This document shows, one piece after another, positions 10,847 to 20,023 of a stretch of 64,000 nucleotides of DNA. The stretch is from assembly GCF_030604785.1 (NCBI RefSeq), contig NZ_JAUVVF010000003.1:1-64000 (forward strand), in the 5' to 3' direction. Position 1 is the stretch's first letter. Every line of letters starts with the position of its first letter. The notes under the pieces are model-generated. The model saw nothing but the letters and a program-made list of their open reading frames with translations. It made no database searches and was not told the DNA's origin. A program made the position numbers and the translations under genes. Source of the stretch: Paracoccus sp. (in: a-proteobacteria). GTDB taxonomy: Bacteria; Pseudomonadota; Alphaproteobacteria; Rhodobacterales; Rhodobacteraceae.

Positions 10847-11662
10847 TCATCCTTTGACGGCGCCGCCCGTCAGGCCGGCGACGATGTATTTCTGGGCAGC
10901 GAGGAAGAAGACGATGGCGGGCACGATGGTCAGCGTGACGAAGGCCAGCGTCAGGTTCCACTGGGTGACGTATTCGCCGCGGAACTGCATCATCCCGAGC
11001 GGCCAGGTGAACACCTCGCGCGAGTTGAGGACCACCAGCGGCAGAAGGAAGTTGTTCCAGCTTTGCACGAAGACGAAGACGCCGACGGTCGCCAGGATCG
11101 GCGCGGACAGGGGCAGGGTGAAGCGCCAGAAGAAGCGCACATAGCCGCAGCCGTCGATATAGGCGGCCTCAAACAGCTCTTTCGGGAGCTGGGCGAAGAA
11201 GGTGCGGAAGAGAAGGATCGCCAGCGACAGGCTAAAGGCGGTCTGCGGCAGGATCACCGCCCACCACGTGTCCAGCAGCCCGATGTCGCGGACCTTGATG
11301 AAGAGGGGCAGGATCGCGGTGGCGAAGGGGAACATCAGGCCAAGGAGGATGTAGGAGAACAGCATCCGCGAGCCGAAGAAGCGGATCTGCGCGAAGACAT
11401 AGGCTGCTGCCGCCCCCACGATCAGCGTCAGCACCACCGAACCGACCGAGATGATCAGCGAGTTGCGTAGGTAGCGCCAGAAGGCCGGGTCGGTGATGAT
11501 CTGGCCGTAGAACTCGGTGTTCCACATGGCGGGCAGGCCGAGCGCGTTGGTGCGGATCTCGGCGTTCGTTTTGAAGCCGCCGAGGATGGTGGCGATCATC
11601 GGGGCCAGCACGAAGCTGGCCACGATCAGAAGCAGCGTCACGCGCAGGATGTTGCGGGTCAT
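10847..11662 (-). CDS. Sugar ABC transporter permease (MalG family)
   Basis: 271 residues, inner-membrane protein with about six hydrophobic segments. The conserved EAA loop that contacts the ATPase reads ELFEAAYIDGCGYVRFFWR (about residues 173-191), followed by LPLSAP. Partner of the preceding MalF-type permease, whose stop it overlaps by ATGA. The C-terminus ends AGLTGGAVKG, a typical MalG-family ending. CUT1 family, importing oligosaccharides. Confidence 0.92.
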   Translation of the reverse strand: MTRNILRVTLLLIVASFVLAPMIATILGGFKTNAEIRTNALGLPAMWNTEFYGQIITDPAFWRYLRNSLIISVGSVVLTLIVGAAAAYVFAQIRFFGSRMLFSYILLGLMFPFATAILPLFIKVRDIGLLDTWWAVILPQTAFSLSLAILLFRTFFAQLPKELFEAAYIDGCGYVRFFWRFTLPLSAPILATVGVFVFVQSWNNFLLPLVVLNSREVFTWPLGMMQFRGEYVTQWNLTLAFVTLTIVPAIVFFLAAQKYIVAGLTGGAVKG

Positions 11663-12585
11663 GCCTCGGCCCTCTTCATGAAGATGCGCTGGTAGAAGAC
11701 CGCAACCGTCACCGCGCCGATGAAGAGGATCACGCCCACCGCCGAGCCGAAGCCGATGTTCAGCCGCGTCAGGCCGAAGGTGTAGAGATAAGTCACGATG
11801 GTATGCGTCTGGTTCGACGGCCCGCCATTCGTCAGCGGGATGATGACGTCGAAGACCTGCAGCGCGCCGATGATGGCGAAGAAGGCGCTGACCGCGATGG
11901 CCGGCCGGATATGGGGGATCTGGACGTAGCGGACGACCTGCCAGCGCGACGCGCCCTCGATCCTGGCGGCCTCGATCTGGTCCTGCGGCACGCTCTGCAG
12001 CGCGGCGATGTAGATCATCATGTGAAAGCCGAAATACTTCCAGACGATCACCGTCATGATCGCCATGAAGGCGAGGTCCGGGTCCGACAGGATGAAGACG
12101 TTGCCCAGCCCGAAGCTCTGCGCGATCGAGGCGGTGACGCCGTAGTTCCCGTCGAAGACGAAGGACCAGATCAGGCCGGCGGCGACCTCGGCCAGGATGT
12201 AGGGCAGGAAGAAGACCAGCCGGAAGACGGCGTTGGTGGGCGTCTTCTTGTAGATCAGCAGCGCCAGGAACAGCGCCAGCGGCATCTGCACCAGAAGCGA
12301 GATCGCGACGATCTTCAACGTGTTGCCGACGGCGATGTGGAAGACGGAATGGTTCAGGATGCGCTCGTAATTCCCGAAGCCGACGAAGTTCGAGGGCGTC
12401 CCGTAGCCGTTCCAGTTGAAGAAGGAATACCAGGCGGATTCGCCCAAAGGCAGCGTCACGAACATCGTGAAGAGGATCAGCGCGGGCGGCAGCAGGATCA
12501 GCACCGCCGAGACGCGGCCGTTCGAGACGGCGCGGCGCCAGCGGGCAGAGGCGGGCAGCCGCCTTTCGGCGTCGGCGAGTGTCAT
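11659..12585 (-). CDS. Sugar ABC transporter permease (MalF family)
   Basis: 308 residues with a short cytoplasmic N-terminus, then about six membrane segments. The EAA loop is DQIEAARIEGASRWQVVRY (about residues 203-221). The ATG at 12585 has an AGGAG ribosome site 6 bases upstream, which decides the start over an in-frame ATG far upstream at 12984. A 77-base gap with a hairpin separates it from the binding-protein gene. Confidence 0.92.
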   Translation of the reverse strand: MTLADAERRLPASARWRRAVSNGRVSAVLILLPPALILFTMFVTLPLGESAWYSFFNWNGYGTPSNFVGFGNYERILNHSVFHIAVGNTLKIVAISLLVQMPLALFLALLIYKKTPTNAVFRLVFFLPYILAEVAAGLIWSFVFDGNYGVTASIAQSFGLGNVFILSDPDLAFMAIMTVIVWKYFGFHMMIYIAALQSVPQDQIEAARIEGASRWQVVRYVQIPHIRPAIAVSAFFAIIGALQVFDVIIPLTNGGPSNQTHTIVTYLYTFGLTRLNIGFGSAVGVILFIGAVTVAVFYQRIFMKRAEA

Positions 12586-12616
12586 TCCGGCTCCTGATTG
12601 GTGTGGGTTGTGCTGG

Positions 12617-12643
12617 CGGCGGGGACGACTTGCGCCCCCGCCG
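12617..12643 (-). promoter_or_regulatory. Intercistronic stem-loop after the binding-protein gene
   Basis: CGGCGGGG and CCCCGCCG form a perfect 8-bp stem around an 11-base loop between the binding-protein stop (12663) and the first permease start (12585). Without a T-run it is more likely an mRNA-stabilising or attenuating hairpin than a strong terminator. Confidence 0.55.
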
Positions 12644-12662
12644 GTTCCGCCGGGAAGAGGGC

Positions 12663-13925
12663 TCAGCGGAAGTCCCAGGCCTCCTCGACCTGCGCGGCGG
12701 CATCCTCGGGTGTGATCGTGCCTTGCGCCAGATCGGCAGAGATGTCGTTGATCGTGGCGCCCACCGAGGCACCCAGGAACTGGTCCAGGAAGATCTGGTG
12801 GTAGCTGCTGGCCTCGATGTTCCGGGCGACTTGGACGTAGAACGGGTTCTCCATCGCATCCGACGTGTCGATGGCGATCGGGATGAACAATTCCTGCGCC
12901 CCGGCCTCGCGCTGGTTCTCGGCGCTCATCATGAAGGCCAGGAACTCGATGGCTTCCGGCTCGGCGCTGGCGCTGACCGCCCATCCGTTGATGCCGCCAA
13001 GGGTCGCCTCGTTGCCGCCCTCGGCCAAAGGCTCCGCGACGGTGGGAAAGCTGATGATCGCCAGCTGCTCGTCGGGCAGCCCCTCGCCGCTGGTCGAGCG
13101 TTCGCGCATCGGCAGGTAGTCCCAGTCCCCCATCAGGTGGAAGGCGCCGGCGCCGTCGGCGAACATGCCGCTGGCGGTCTCGTAGGTGGTGCTGATGAAC
13201 CCGGGCTGGAACGGCTCAAGCTCGACAAGGCGCAGGAATTCGCGCCCGGCCTCGATGAAGGCCTCGTTCTCGAAGCCGCCGTTCTCTCCGGCCATGGCAT
13301 TGGTCACGATGTCTGGGCCGCCATGGCGCAGCGCCAGATAGCTCCAGTAGAAATGCAGCGGCCACTTGTCCTGACCTCCCGCGATGATCGGGGTGATCCC
13401 GGCATCCTTGATCGTCTGCACCGCTCCGAGGAAATCGTCCCATGTCTGGATCGCATCCAGATCGATCCCGGCCTGTTCGGTCAGCTCGCGGTTGGCCCAC
13501 AGCACGACCTCGGTCGCGTATTGGGGCAGGCCGTAAAGCTGGCCCTCGACCTCGTAGGCCTGAAGCCCGGCCTCTGGGATGGTCTCGCGGAACCCCTCGG
13601 GCAGGTGGTCGTCGATCGGCTGCAGAAAGCCCGCCTCGACCTGCTCGACCACGGTCTGGCCGCCCCAGCTGTAGAAGATGTCGGGCGCCGCGTTCGATTG
13701 AAGCAGCGTCGGCAGGCGCGCCTTGTAGGCCTCGTTCGCGACGTAATCGAAGGTGACGGTGACGCCGTCGCGCTGCGCTTCGAAGTCGCGGGCGATCTGC
13801 TCCAGATAGGCCTCCTGCTCGGGGTTCACGACGACGCGAAGCACGTTGATCTGCGTCTGTGCCAAGGCGGCCGGTCCACTGGCCAGGGCAATGGCGGCGG
13901 CCAGGGCCGCGGTCGGATATTTCAT
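12663..13925 (-). CDS. Xylo-oligosaccharide-type ABC binding protein
   Basis: 420 residues, periplasmic, CUT1 extracellular solute-binding family 1. Signal peptide MKYPTAALAAAIALASGPAALA, cleaved before Q23. SNAAPDIFYSWGG, GQLYGLPQY and LMGDWDYLP are typical of the family. The ATG at 13925 follows GGAGG with good spacing. First gene of the operon, with a 16-bp operator about 60 bases upstream. The substrate, xylo-oligosaccharides, is inferred from the downstream beta-xylosidase and xylose isomerase. Confidence 0.9.
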   Translation of the reverse strand: MKYPTAALAAAIALASGPAALAQTQINVLRVVVNPEQEAYLEQIARDFEAQRDGVTVTFDYVANEAYKARLPTLLQSNAAPDIFYSWGGQTVVEQVEAGFLQPIDDHLPEGFRETIPEAGLQAYEVEGQLYGLPQYATEVVLWANRELTEQAGIDLDAIQTWDDFLGAVQTIKDAGITPIIAGGQDKWPLHFYWSYLALRHGGPDIVTNAMAGENGGFENEAFIEAGREFLRLVELEPFQPGFISTTYETASGMFADGAGAFHLMGDWDYLPMRERSTSGEGLPDEQLAIISFPTVAEPLAEGGNEATLGGINGWAVSASAEPEAIEFLAFMMSAENQREAGAQELFIPIAIDTSDAMENPFYVQVARNIEASSYHQIFLDQFLGASVGATINDISADLAQGTITPEDAAAQVEEAWDFR

Positions 13926-13983
13926 CTTGTCCTCCCTCTGACCGGCTCCCCCGCCGGCATTCTGGCGTATCTGCGTCAGAATA

Positions 13984-13999
13984 TGACTAACGTAAGTCA
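13984..13999. promoter_or_regulatory. Predicted LacI-type operator before the xylo-oligosaccharide operon
   Basis: TGACTAACGTAAGTCA is a near-perfect 16-bp palindrome with a central CG, as in LacI-family operators. It lies 59 bases upstream of the binding-protein ATG and shares 13 of 16 bases with the site at 15091-15106 in front of the regulator gene. Repression is relieved presumably by a xylose-type inducer; the inducer is inferred. Confidence 0.7.
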
Positions 14000-14036
14000 G
14001 AAATGCGCGCACCGCAACCGATTCCGGCGGGCGGCG

Positions 14037-15062
14037 TCAGGGAAGATTGTCGCGCAGGAAGACCTCGATGCTGATGCGCCCCGCATCAGGCTCGACCGGG
14101 CGGCCCTGCACCAGCGATTGCAGGACGGAGACGGCCGCTGCGATCTCGCGCGCGGGGTCTTGGTGGATGACCGCGTCGAAGCTGCCATCCAGAAGCGCCT
14201 GCCGGGAATGGGCGGTCAGTTCATGCACCACGACCGATGGACGGGGCAGCGCCGCGCCGGATACGGCAAGCGCGCGGGCAACGCCCCTCGTCCCCGCGCC
14301 AAGGCTGTAGATGCCGGTCACGTCGGGATTGGCGCGCAACACGGCCTCCAGCTCGGCGGCGACGATATCCTGATCGTCGAGGCCCTCCAGCGGCGGCAGC
14401 ACCTGCTGCTCGGGGAATTCGGCGCGCAGCACCTGTTCGAAGCCCAGCCTGCGCTCGGCATGGTCGCGCACCAGCATCGAGCCCGCGACAATGACGATCT
14501 GCCCCGGCCGCCCCCGGCAGAACCGTCCCAGCAGGCTGGCCGCAGTCCGCCCCGCCTGCACGTTGTCGATCCCCACGAAATGCTGGCGCCGGGACGAGGG
14601 CAGGTCGAATACCAGCGTCACCACGGCGACCCCCCGGTTGCGCAACTCGGCCAGCGCGGCGCGCACAACGGCGCTGTCGGTGGCCACGACCGCGACGCCG
14701 TCCGTCTTGTCGGCGTCAACGGCCTGCAGCGCCTCGGCCAGCGCCGCGTCGTCGAAGGCGGGCACGGTCCTGACGCTGATCGAGGTGAATTGCCAGGCAT
14801 CGGCCCGCTGCGTCAGTTCGCGCTCGAGCCCGCGCATGAAGCTGTTCGTCCCGGCGGGCAGGATGAACAGCAGCCGGTCCTGCCGCCGCCTGGCCAGATT
14901 GGCCGCGGCCGCATTGCGTTCATAGCCCAGCTCACGCATCGCATCGGCCACGCGCTGCTGGGTGACGCTGCGAACGCCGCTGCGCCCGTTCAGGACGCGG
15001 TCGATGGTGGACAGGCTCACACCCGCTACGCGGGCGACGTCATGGATGGTGGGGCGGGACAT
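14037..15062 (-). CDS. LacI-family regulator of the xylo-oligosaccharide operon
   Basis: 341 residues. The N-terminal helix-turn-helix is TIHDVARVAGVSLSTIDRVL with the hinge following NGRSGVR; the rest is a periplasmic-binding-protein-like ligand domain (VGIDNVQAGRTAASLL about mid-protein, IYSLGAGTRG later). I chose the ATG at 15062 because it places the HTH at residues 3-25; an earlier ATG at 15107 would lie inside the predicted operator. Same strand as the operon and immediately upstream of it. Two matching operators, one before each unit, suggest control of the operon plus autoregulation. Confidence 0.88.
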   Translation of the reverse strand: MSRPTIHDVARVAGVSLSTIDRVLNGRSGVRSVTQQRVADAMRELGYERNAAAANLARRRQDRLLFILPAGTNSFMRGLERELTQRADAWQFTSISVRTVPAFDDAALAEALQAVDADKTDGVAVVATDSAVVRAALAELRNRGVAVVTLVFDLPSSRRQHFVGIDNVQAGRTAASLLGRFCRGRPGQIVIVAGSMLVRDHAERRLGFEQVLRAEFPEQQVLPPLEGLDDQDIVAAELEAVLRANPDVTGIYSLGAGTRGVARALAVSGAALPRPSVVVHELTAHSRQALLDGSFDAVIHQDPAREIAAAVSVLQSLVQGRPVEPDAGRISIEVFLRDNLP

Positions 15063-15090
15063 GTCGGCGCGATACTCTGGCTTCGGATCG

Positions 15091-15106
15091 TGACGAGCGT
15101 AAGTCA
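15091..15106. promoter_or_regulatory. Predicted LacI-type operator before the regulator gene
   Basis: TGACGAGCGTAAGTCA lies 29 bases upstream of the regulator ATG. The right half CGTAAGTCA and the left TGAC are identical to the site at 13984-13999, which suggests that the regulator controls its own gene. Confidence 0.65.
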
Positions 15107-15163
15107 AAAGCGCGGGGGCGGGAAGGTCATTCTGCGGCCGGGCGACCTCGGCCCCGCAAGCCG

Positions 15164-15928
15164 TCAGGCGGCCATGAAGCGGATATGCGGCTGGCCGGGA
15201 AGCGGGCCGGGGGTCACTTCGGCCTCGACCCGGAACACATCCTGAAGCAGGGACCGGGTCAGCACCTCGGCGGGCACGCCGCAGGCCACCACGCGTCCAC
15301 CCTGAAGAACGACGATCCGGTCGCAGAACATGGCGGCAAGGTTCAGGTCATGCAGGGCCACGATGCTGGTGAGGTCAAGGCGACGCACCATGCGCAGGAT
15401 CTCGATCTGGTGGTGGATGTCCAGATGGTTGGTCGGCTCGTCCAGGAACATCACGCGCGGGCTCTGGGCCAAGGCGCGGGCGATATGGACGCGCTGACGC
15501 TCACCGCCCGACAGCGTCTGCCACGCCTGGCCGCGCAGACCCACCATGTCGACCTGTTCCAGCGCGGTCGAGACCGCAGCCTCGTCCGCCATCGTCCAGC
15601 CCGCCAGGGGCGAGCGGTGCGGCGTGCGCCCCAGCCGCACAACGTCGCGGACCGATACATTCGTGTCCGTGGTCGCGTTCTGCTGAACGAATGCCACCTG
15701 CCGCGCCAGCGCGCGGCGGGAGACGCGGGCGATGTCCTGGCCCAGGATCTCGACGCGGCCGGACCCGGGGGACTTCAGCCCGGCAAGAAGCCGCAGCAGC
15801 GACGACTTCCCCGATCCGTTCGGCCCGATCAGGCCCAGGGTCTCGCCCTCGGCCACGGTCAGCGAGACATCGTTCACGATGGTCCTGCGCCGGACGCCCC
15901 AGATCAGGTTCTGTGCGATCACGCTCAT
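15164..15928 (-). CDS. Siderophore/heme-type ABC transporter ATPase
   Basis: 254 residues, FecE/FhuC/HmuV-like. Walker A GPNGSGKSS (about residues 35-43), signature LSGGERQRVHIAR, Walker B VMFLDEPTNHLD and switch His in VALHDLN are all intact. It powers uptake of an iron complex or a similar cofactor through the permease upstream. The start overlaps the permease stop by ATGA. The ligand cannot be told from sequence. The operon's binding protein is damaged, so the function of the set is doubtful. Confidence 0.88.
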   Translation of the reverse strand: MSVIAQNLIWGVRRRTIVNDVSLTVAEGETLGLIGPNGSGKSSLLRLLAGLKSPGSGRVEILGQDIARVSRRALARQVAFVQQNATTDTNVSVRDVVRLGRTPHRSPLAGWTMADEAAVSTALEQVDMVGLRGQAWQTLSGGERQRVHIARALAQSPRVMFLDEPTNHLDIHHQIEILRMVRRLDLTSIVALHDLNLAAMFCDRIVVLQGGRVVACGVPAEVLTRSLLQDVFRVEAEVTPGPLPGQPHIRFMAA

Positions 15929-16965
15929 GTCTGCGGCCTTGCCCGGTAAAGGATGATGGCGAAGAAGGGCACGCCCACGAGGGCGGTGACGACCCCGATG
16001 GGAATGGTCTGCTGATGGGCCACCACGCGCGAGGCGATGTCCGCCAGCACAAGAAACAGCGCCCCCACCGCCGCGCAGGCGGGCAGAAGGCGCAGATGCA
16101 GCGGCCCCACCACATAGCGCGCGGCATGCGGAACGACGAGGCCGACGAACCCGATCGTGCCCACCATGCTGACGATGGTGGCCGTCATCAGCGCGGTCGC
16201 GGCAAAGAGGATCAGCCGGATCCGGCCGACCGGCACGCCCAACGCTGCCGCGTCCTCGTCGCCAAAGGTGAATGCGTCCAGTGAGCGCGCCATGAACAGG
16301 CACAGGGCCAGCCCGGCCGAGACGACCAGCACAAGAAGCTGAAAGTCCGGCCAGCGCACCCCGCCTAAGCTGCCCAGCAGCCAGAACATGACATCGCGCG
16401 CCTGCTGGGCATTGCCCGACGTGGTCACGATGTAGGATGTCAGCGCGTTGAAAAGCTGCGACGCCGCCACGCCCGCCAGGATCGTATGGTTCGGCCCGCT
16501 CGTCGCGCCGTTCGACAGCATCGCCACAAGGGCGAAGGCCGCGAAGGCTCCGGCGAAGGCGCCCATCGACAGGGTCAGGCTGCCCGCACCGATCCCCAGC
16601 ACGATCACCGCCACCGCCCCGGTCGAGGCCCCGGCCGAGATGCCCAGCACGAAGGGCTCGGCCAGGGCGTTGCGCAGCAGCGCCTGCAGGATCGCGCCGC
16701 AGATCGCCAGCCCCGCCCCCGCCAGGGCCGCGACAAGCGCCCGGCTCAACCGAAGATCCCAGACCACGCTCTGCTCGATGGGCGGGATCTCGGCCGAGGT
16801 CAGGCCAAGGCCGTTCGTCACCGCCAGAAACACCGTGCCCACACCGATCCGGTAATCGCCGATCGCGGCCGCAAAGGCGACCGCGACGGCCAGCAGGATC
16901 AGCACCAGCCCAAGGAACAGGGCAAGCCGTCCCGCCCCGCCCTGTTGTTCGTCGTCCATGTTCAC
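15925..16965 (-). CDS. FecCD-family ABC permease
   Basis: 346 residues, inner-membrane permease with about nine or ten segments of the BtuC/FecCD fold. Family motifs RLSRALVAALAGAGLAICG (about residues 73-91), NALAEPFVLGISAGA and GTIGFVGLVVPHAAR are present. A second ATG six bases in (MDDEQQ) is an alternative start. The start overlaps the stop of the binding-protein gene by 4 bases, and the stop overlaps the ATPase start. One permease gene means a homodimeric channel. Confidence 0.9.
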   Translation of the reverse strand: MNMDDEQQGGAGRLALFLGLVLILLAVAVAFAAAIGDYRIGVGTVFLAVTNGLGLTSAEIPPIEQSVVWDLRLSRALVAALAGAGLAICGAILQALLRNALAEPFVLGISAGASTGAVAVIVLGIGAGSLTLSMGAFAGAFAAFALVAMLSNGATSGPNHTILAGVAASQLFNALTSYIVTTSGNAQQARDVMFWLLGSLGGVRWPDFQLLVLVVSAGLALCLFMARSLDAFTFGDEDAAALGVPVGRIRLILFAATALMTATIVSMVGTIGFVGLVVPHAARYVVGPLHLRLLPACAAVGALFLVLADIASRVVAHQQTIPIGVVTALVGVPFFAIILYRARPQT

Positions 16966-18005
16966 GGCAGGTCAAACGTCCGAAGCTGTTCGGCCAGCTG
17001 TTCCGCGCCATAAAGGGTGTGGATCGAGGGGTTCATCGACGCCCCGCTCATCACCGCAATGCGGCCGGCCTTGACGGCCTCCATCTGGCTGATGGCCGGA
17101 TCGGTGGTCAGGAACTCGATCTTGGCCTCGGACTCGTCCAGCCCCCAACGCTTGCGATCGACCTGCGCGGCGACGATCACGGTCGGGTTCGCGGCCATGA
17201 TCCCCTCCCATCCCAGGGCAGGCCACTCGGCCTCGGTCCTCAGCGCGTTCGAGCCGCCCAGAAGGTCGGCGATATAGCCCGAGGGACCGTTCCCGCCCGC
17301 CAGATAGGCATCGTCCGAGGGCGAGGGGGACGAGAACCAGAACAGGAAGGTCAGATCCTCGCGTCGCGCGAATTCCTCGCGCAGCGCGGCCTCTCTGGCC
17401 CTCAGATCGGCGATCAGCGCCTCGCCCCGGTCCTGCACGTCATAGATGCGCGCCAGATCGTCGATTTCCTGGTAGAGCAGGTCCATGTTCCAGAGGGTCT
17501 CGCGCAGGCCAAAGACGCCGGTGGCCTTGCTGCCAGCCTCGTTCCGGGTATCTGCGACGGTGGTGCAGGCACTGGGCGACAGATAGGTCGGAATGCCCAG
17601 CCGCTCGAAATCCTCGCGCTTGGCGACCTTGCTGTCCGGTCCCAGCAGCGTCAGCAGCATCGCGGGCACGAAATCGGGCTGCCTGGCCAAGATCGCCTCG
17701 AGGGTCGGAAATTCGACGGTCAGCACCTCGACCTTGGCATTCGCGTCCTCAAGCTCGGGCAGGACACGGTTCGGCCAGAAGGCGGTGCCCGCCATCCGGT
17801 CCTCGAGCCCAAGCATGAACAGGATCTCGGCGCTGTTATGGCCAAGCGCGACCGCCCGTTCGGGCGCCTTGGTGAACGTCACCTGCTGGCCGCAATTCTC
17901 GATCGTGTAGGCGTGCGCTGGTCGAAAGACAAGGGCGATTTTCTGCCTGCGCGACGAGCTGTTGAACGAGGAGATCTTCGACACGCTGGATGACGCCCGA
18001 CGCAA
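16962..18005 (-). pseudogene. Siderophore-type binding protein, 5' end replaced by IS DNA
   Basis: The frame is open for 347 codons, but family-like sequence begins only at PAHAYTIENCGQQV (about residue 29). Residues 1-28 come from the antisense of an IS3 transposase fragment and contain no hydrophobic signal segment. The rest is a FecB/BtuF-like cluster A-type binding protein (ERAVALGHNSAEILFMLGL near the start, VIVAAQVDRKRW and LYGAEQLAEQL later). PAHA just before Tyr looks like the end of the lost signal peptide. Without export the protein could not supply the transporter, so I treat the gene as broken; an outward promoter in the IS could still transcribe the operon. Confidence 0.75.
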
Positions 18006-18180
18006 GATCGCCCTTTGGCGCTACGACCATAACGCCGTCAAGCCGCACTGCTCGCTTCGCAACCTGACGCCGATCGAAGCGCGCCGGACGCTTGCGCTCC
18101 CTGATGGCTCCGCGCCCGGCGCGCTTGGCACGAAACCACCCGCTGACTACCAATCTCAAATCAGCTCACTCTCGATATGA
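17947..18180 (+). pseudogene. IS3-family transposase, C-terminal fragment
   Basis: Reads LRDELLNEEIFDTLDDARRK, then WRYDHNAVKPHCSL and LTPIEARR, the C-terminal end of the OrfB integrase of IS3-family elements, ending in TGA at 18180. The catalytic Asp residues and the rest of the element are missing. It abuts the truncated binding-protein gene on the other strand. The left edge, between about 17921 and 17947, is not exact. The bases 18181-18341 hold no gene I can recognise. Confidence 0.8.
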
Positions 18181-18341
18181 GCGAGGGACGAGGGGGGCAG
18201 GTCAGGAGGTAGAAGCGACTTGGTTCAGGATGCGTCCAAGGTGACGCCATTCTCAAGCCCATGTGACCAAGCCCTGTGCACCAGTGACGCGGACCATGTC
18301 CGTGTTATGGCGAGAAGTTCCAGCAAATCAATGGGGAAGGA

Positions 18342-18416
18342 TGGTGCTGTGAGAGAGGATTGAACTCTCGACCTCTCCCTTACCAAGGGAGTGCTCTGCC
18401 ACTGAGCTACCACAGC
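18342..18416 (-). tRNA. tRNA-Thr (GGT anticodon)
   Basis: On the minus strand the sequence folds as a cloverleaf: acceptor GCTGTGG with CTCACAGC, D-arm with AGCTCAGTGGCAGAGC, anticodon stem CTCCC/GGGAG with loop TTGGTAA (anticodon GGT), T-arm with GTTCAATCC, and an encoded CCA at 18342-18344. It reads ACC codons (and ACU by wobble). Its 3' end faces the IS debris and accessory half of the window. Confidence 0.95.
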
Positions 18417-18554
18417 ATTTGTGCAGCGGCGTTTAGACAATGCGTCGGGGCAGCGCAAGGGGGGTCGCGCGATTTCCGGCGGAAAATGTGACACCGCCCG
18501 GGGCGCCGCGTCGCTTTGCTGGACTGTCGCGCCAAGCGGCGCTAAGGGCGTGGC

Positions 18555-18746
18555 ATGAGCAAACGATCCGGAACCGGCACAGAGCAGACCAGCCGCGAGG
18601 ACCGGCTGCGCGAGGCGCTGCGGGCGAATCTGCAGCGGCGCAAGGCGCAGGCCCGCGCGCGGGCGGGCGGGGCCGCCGGGTCGGACGAAACAGGCAGGGC
18701 CGCGGCACAGGCGGCCGAAGAGAACACGGGCGGGGACGAAAGCTGA
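18555..18746 (+). CDS. Small conserved hydrophilic protein upstream of murA
   Basis: 63 residues, very rich in Arg, Ala, Gly and Glu, without a membrane segment or known domain. Its TGA shares one base with the murA ATG (TGATG), which supports translation and coupling. A short basic protein at this place is familiar in Rhodobacteraceae; its function is unknown. The ribosome site is weak. Confidence 0.65.
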   Translation: MSKRSGTGTEQTSREDRLREALRANLQRRKAQARARAGGAAGSDETGRAAAQAAEENTGGDES

Positions 18747-20023
18747 TGGATCAGATCATCGTGCGGGGCAACGGCCCCTTGAAGGGCGAGATCCCGATTG
18801 CCGGGGCGAAGAATGCCTGCCTCACGCTGATGCCCGCGACGCTTCTGACCGACCAGCCGCTGACGCTAACCAACGCGCCGCGCCTGTCGGACATCCGCAC
18901 CATGACCGCGCTGCTGCAATCGCTTGGCGCCGAAGTGGCGGCGCTGCAGGAAGGCCAGGTCCTGGCGCTGTCCAGCCATGCGCTGACCAGCCACCGCGCC
19001 GATTACGACATCGTGCGCAAGATGCGCGCCTCGATCCTTGTCCTGGGGCCAATGCTGGCGCGGGACGGCGTGGCCAAGGTCTCGCTGCCCGGCGGTTGCG
19101 CGATCGGGGCGCGGCCGGTCGATCTGCATCTGCGCGCGCTCGAGGCGATGGGCGCCTCGCTGGACCTGCGCGATGGCTATGTCCATGCCCGCGCGCCGCA
19201 TGGCGGCCTGCGCGGTGCGGTCTTCGAATTCCCGCTGGTCTCGGTGGGCGCGACCGAGAACGCGCTGATGGCCGCCACGCTGGCGCGCGGCACCACCGTC
19301 CTGAAGAACGTCGCCCGCGAGCCCGAGATCGTCGATCTGGCCCGCTGCCTGCGCGCCATGGGCGCCCGGATCGAGGGCGAGGGCACCGGCATCCTGACCA
19401 TCGAGGGCGTCGATGCCCTGCATGGCGCGACCCATCCCGTCGTCACCGACCGGATCGAGCTGGGCACCTACATGCTGGCCCCCGCCATGTGCGGCGGCGA
19501 GGTCGAATGCCTGGGCGGCCGGATCGAGCTCTTGGAGGCGTTCTGCGAAAAGCTGGTCGAGGCCGGGCTTGTCGTCGAGGAGACGGCGCGCGGCATCAAG
19601 GTCTCGCGCCCCAATGGCCGGGTCCGTGCGGTGAACGTGACGACCGCGCCGTTCCCCGGCTTTCCGACCGACCTTCAGGCGCAGTTCATGGCGCTGATGT
19701 GCCTTGCCGACGGCACCAGCGTCCTGGAGGAGACGATCTTCGAGAACCGCTTCATGCACGCCCCCGAACTGGCCCGGATGGGCGCGCGCATCGAGGTTCA
19801 GGGCGGTCACGCCACCGTCCACGGAGTCGAGACGCTGCGCGGCGCGCCGGTCATGGCGACAGATCTGCGCGCATCGGTCAGCCTGATCCTCGCGGGCATG
19901 GCCGCCGAGGGGCAGACCACGGTCAGCCGCGTCTATCATCTGGATCGCGGCTACGAACATGTCGTGCGCAAGCTGCGCGGCGTCGGAGCCCATATCGAAC
20001 GTGTCAAGGAGGATCAGGCATGA
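18746..20023 (+). CDS. murA: UDP-N-acetylglucosamine 1-carboxyvinyltransferase
   Basis: 425 residues, usual length. Transfers enolpyruvate from PEP to UDP-GlcNAc in the first committed step of peptidoglycan synthesis, in the cytoplasm. GAKNACL (residues 20-26) holds the essential Lys/Asn. The catalytic Cys118 lies in [15 protein letters not shown], equivalent to Cys115 of E. coli, so the enzyme should be sensitive to fosfomycin. Overlaps the small gene before it and the DUF2948 gene after it, making a tight operon. Confidence 0.97.
   Translation: MDQIIVRGNGPLKGEIPIAGAKNACLTLMPATLLTDQPLTLTNAPRLSDIRTMTALLQSLGAEVAALQEGQVLALSSHALTSHRADYDIVRKMRASILVLGPMLARDGVAKVSLPGGCAIGARPVDLHLRALEAMGASLDLRDGYVHARAPHGGLRGAVFEFPLVSVGATENALMAATLARGTTVLKNVAREPEIVDLARCLRAMGARIEGEGTGILTIEGVDALHGATHPVVTDRIELGTYMLAPAMCGGEVECLGGRIELLEAFCEKLVEAGLVVEETARGIKVSRPNGRVRAVNVTTAPFPGFPTDLQAQFMALMCLADGTSVLEETIFENRFMHAPELARMGARIEVQGGHATVHGVETLRGAPVMATDLRASVSLILAGMAAEGQTTVSRVYHLDRGYEHVVRKLRGVGAHIERVKEDQA

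Noticed and set aside
12579-15245. Open frame of 888 codons on the plus strand
   Set aside because: It covers the binding-protein and LacI-type genes in antisense with low-complexity sequence and no ribosome site or domain.
18342-18416. Direct repeat of the tRNA-Thr 3' end as an island attachment site
   Set aside because: I found no second copy of the last 15-20 tRNA bases in positions 1-18341.
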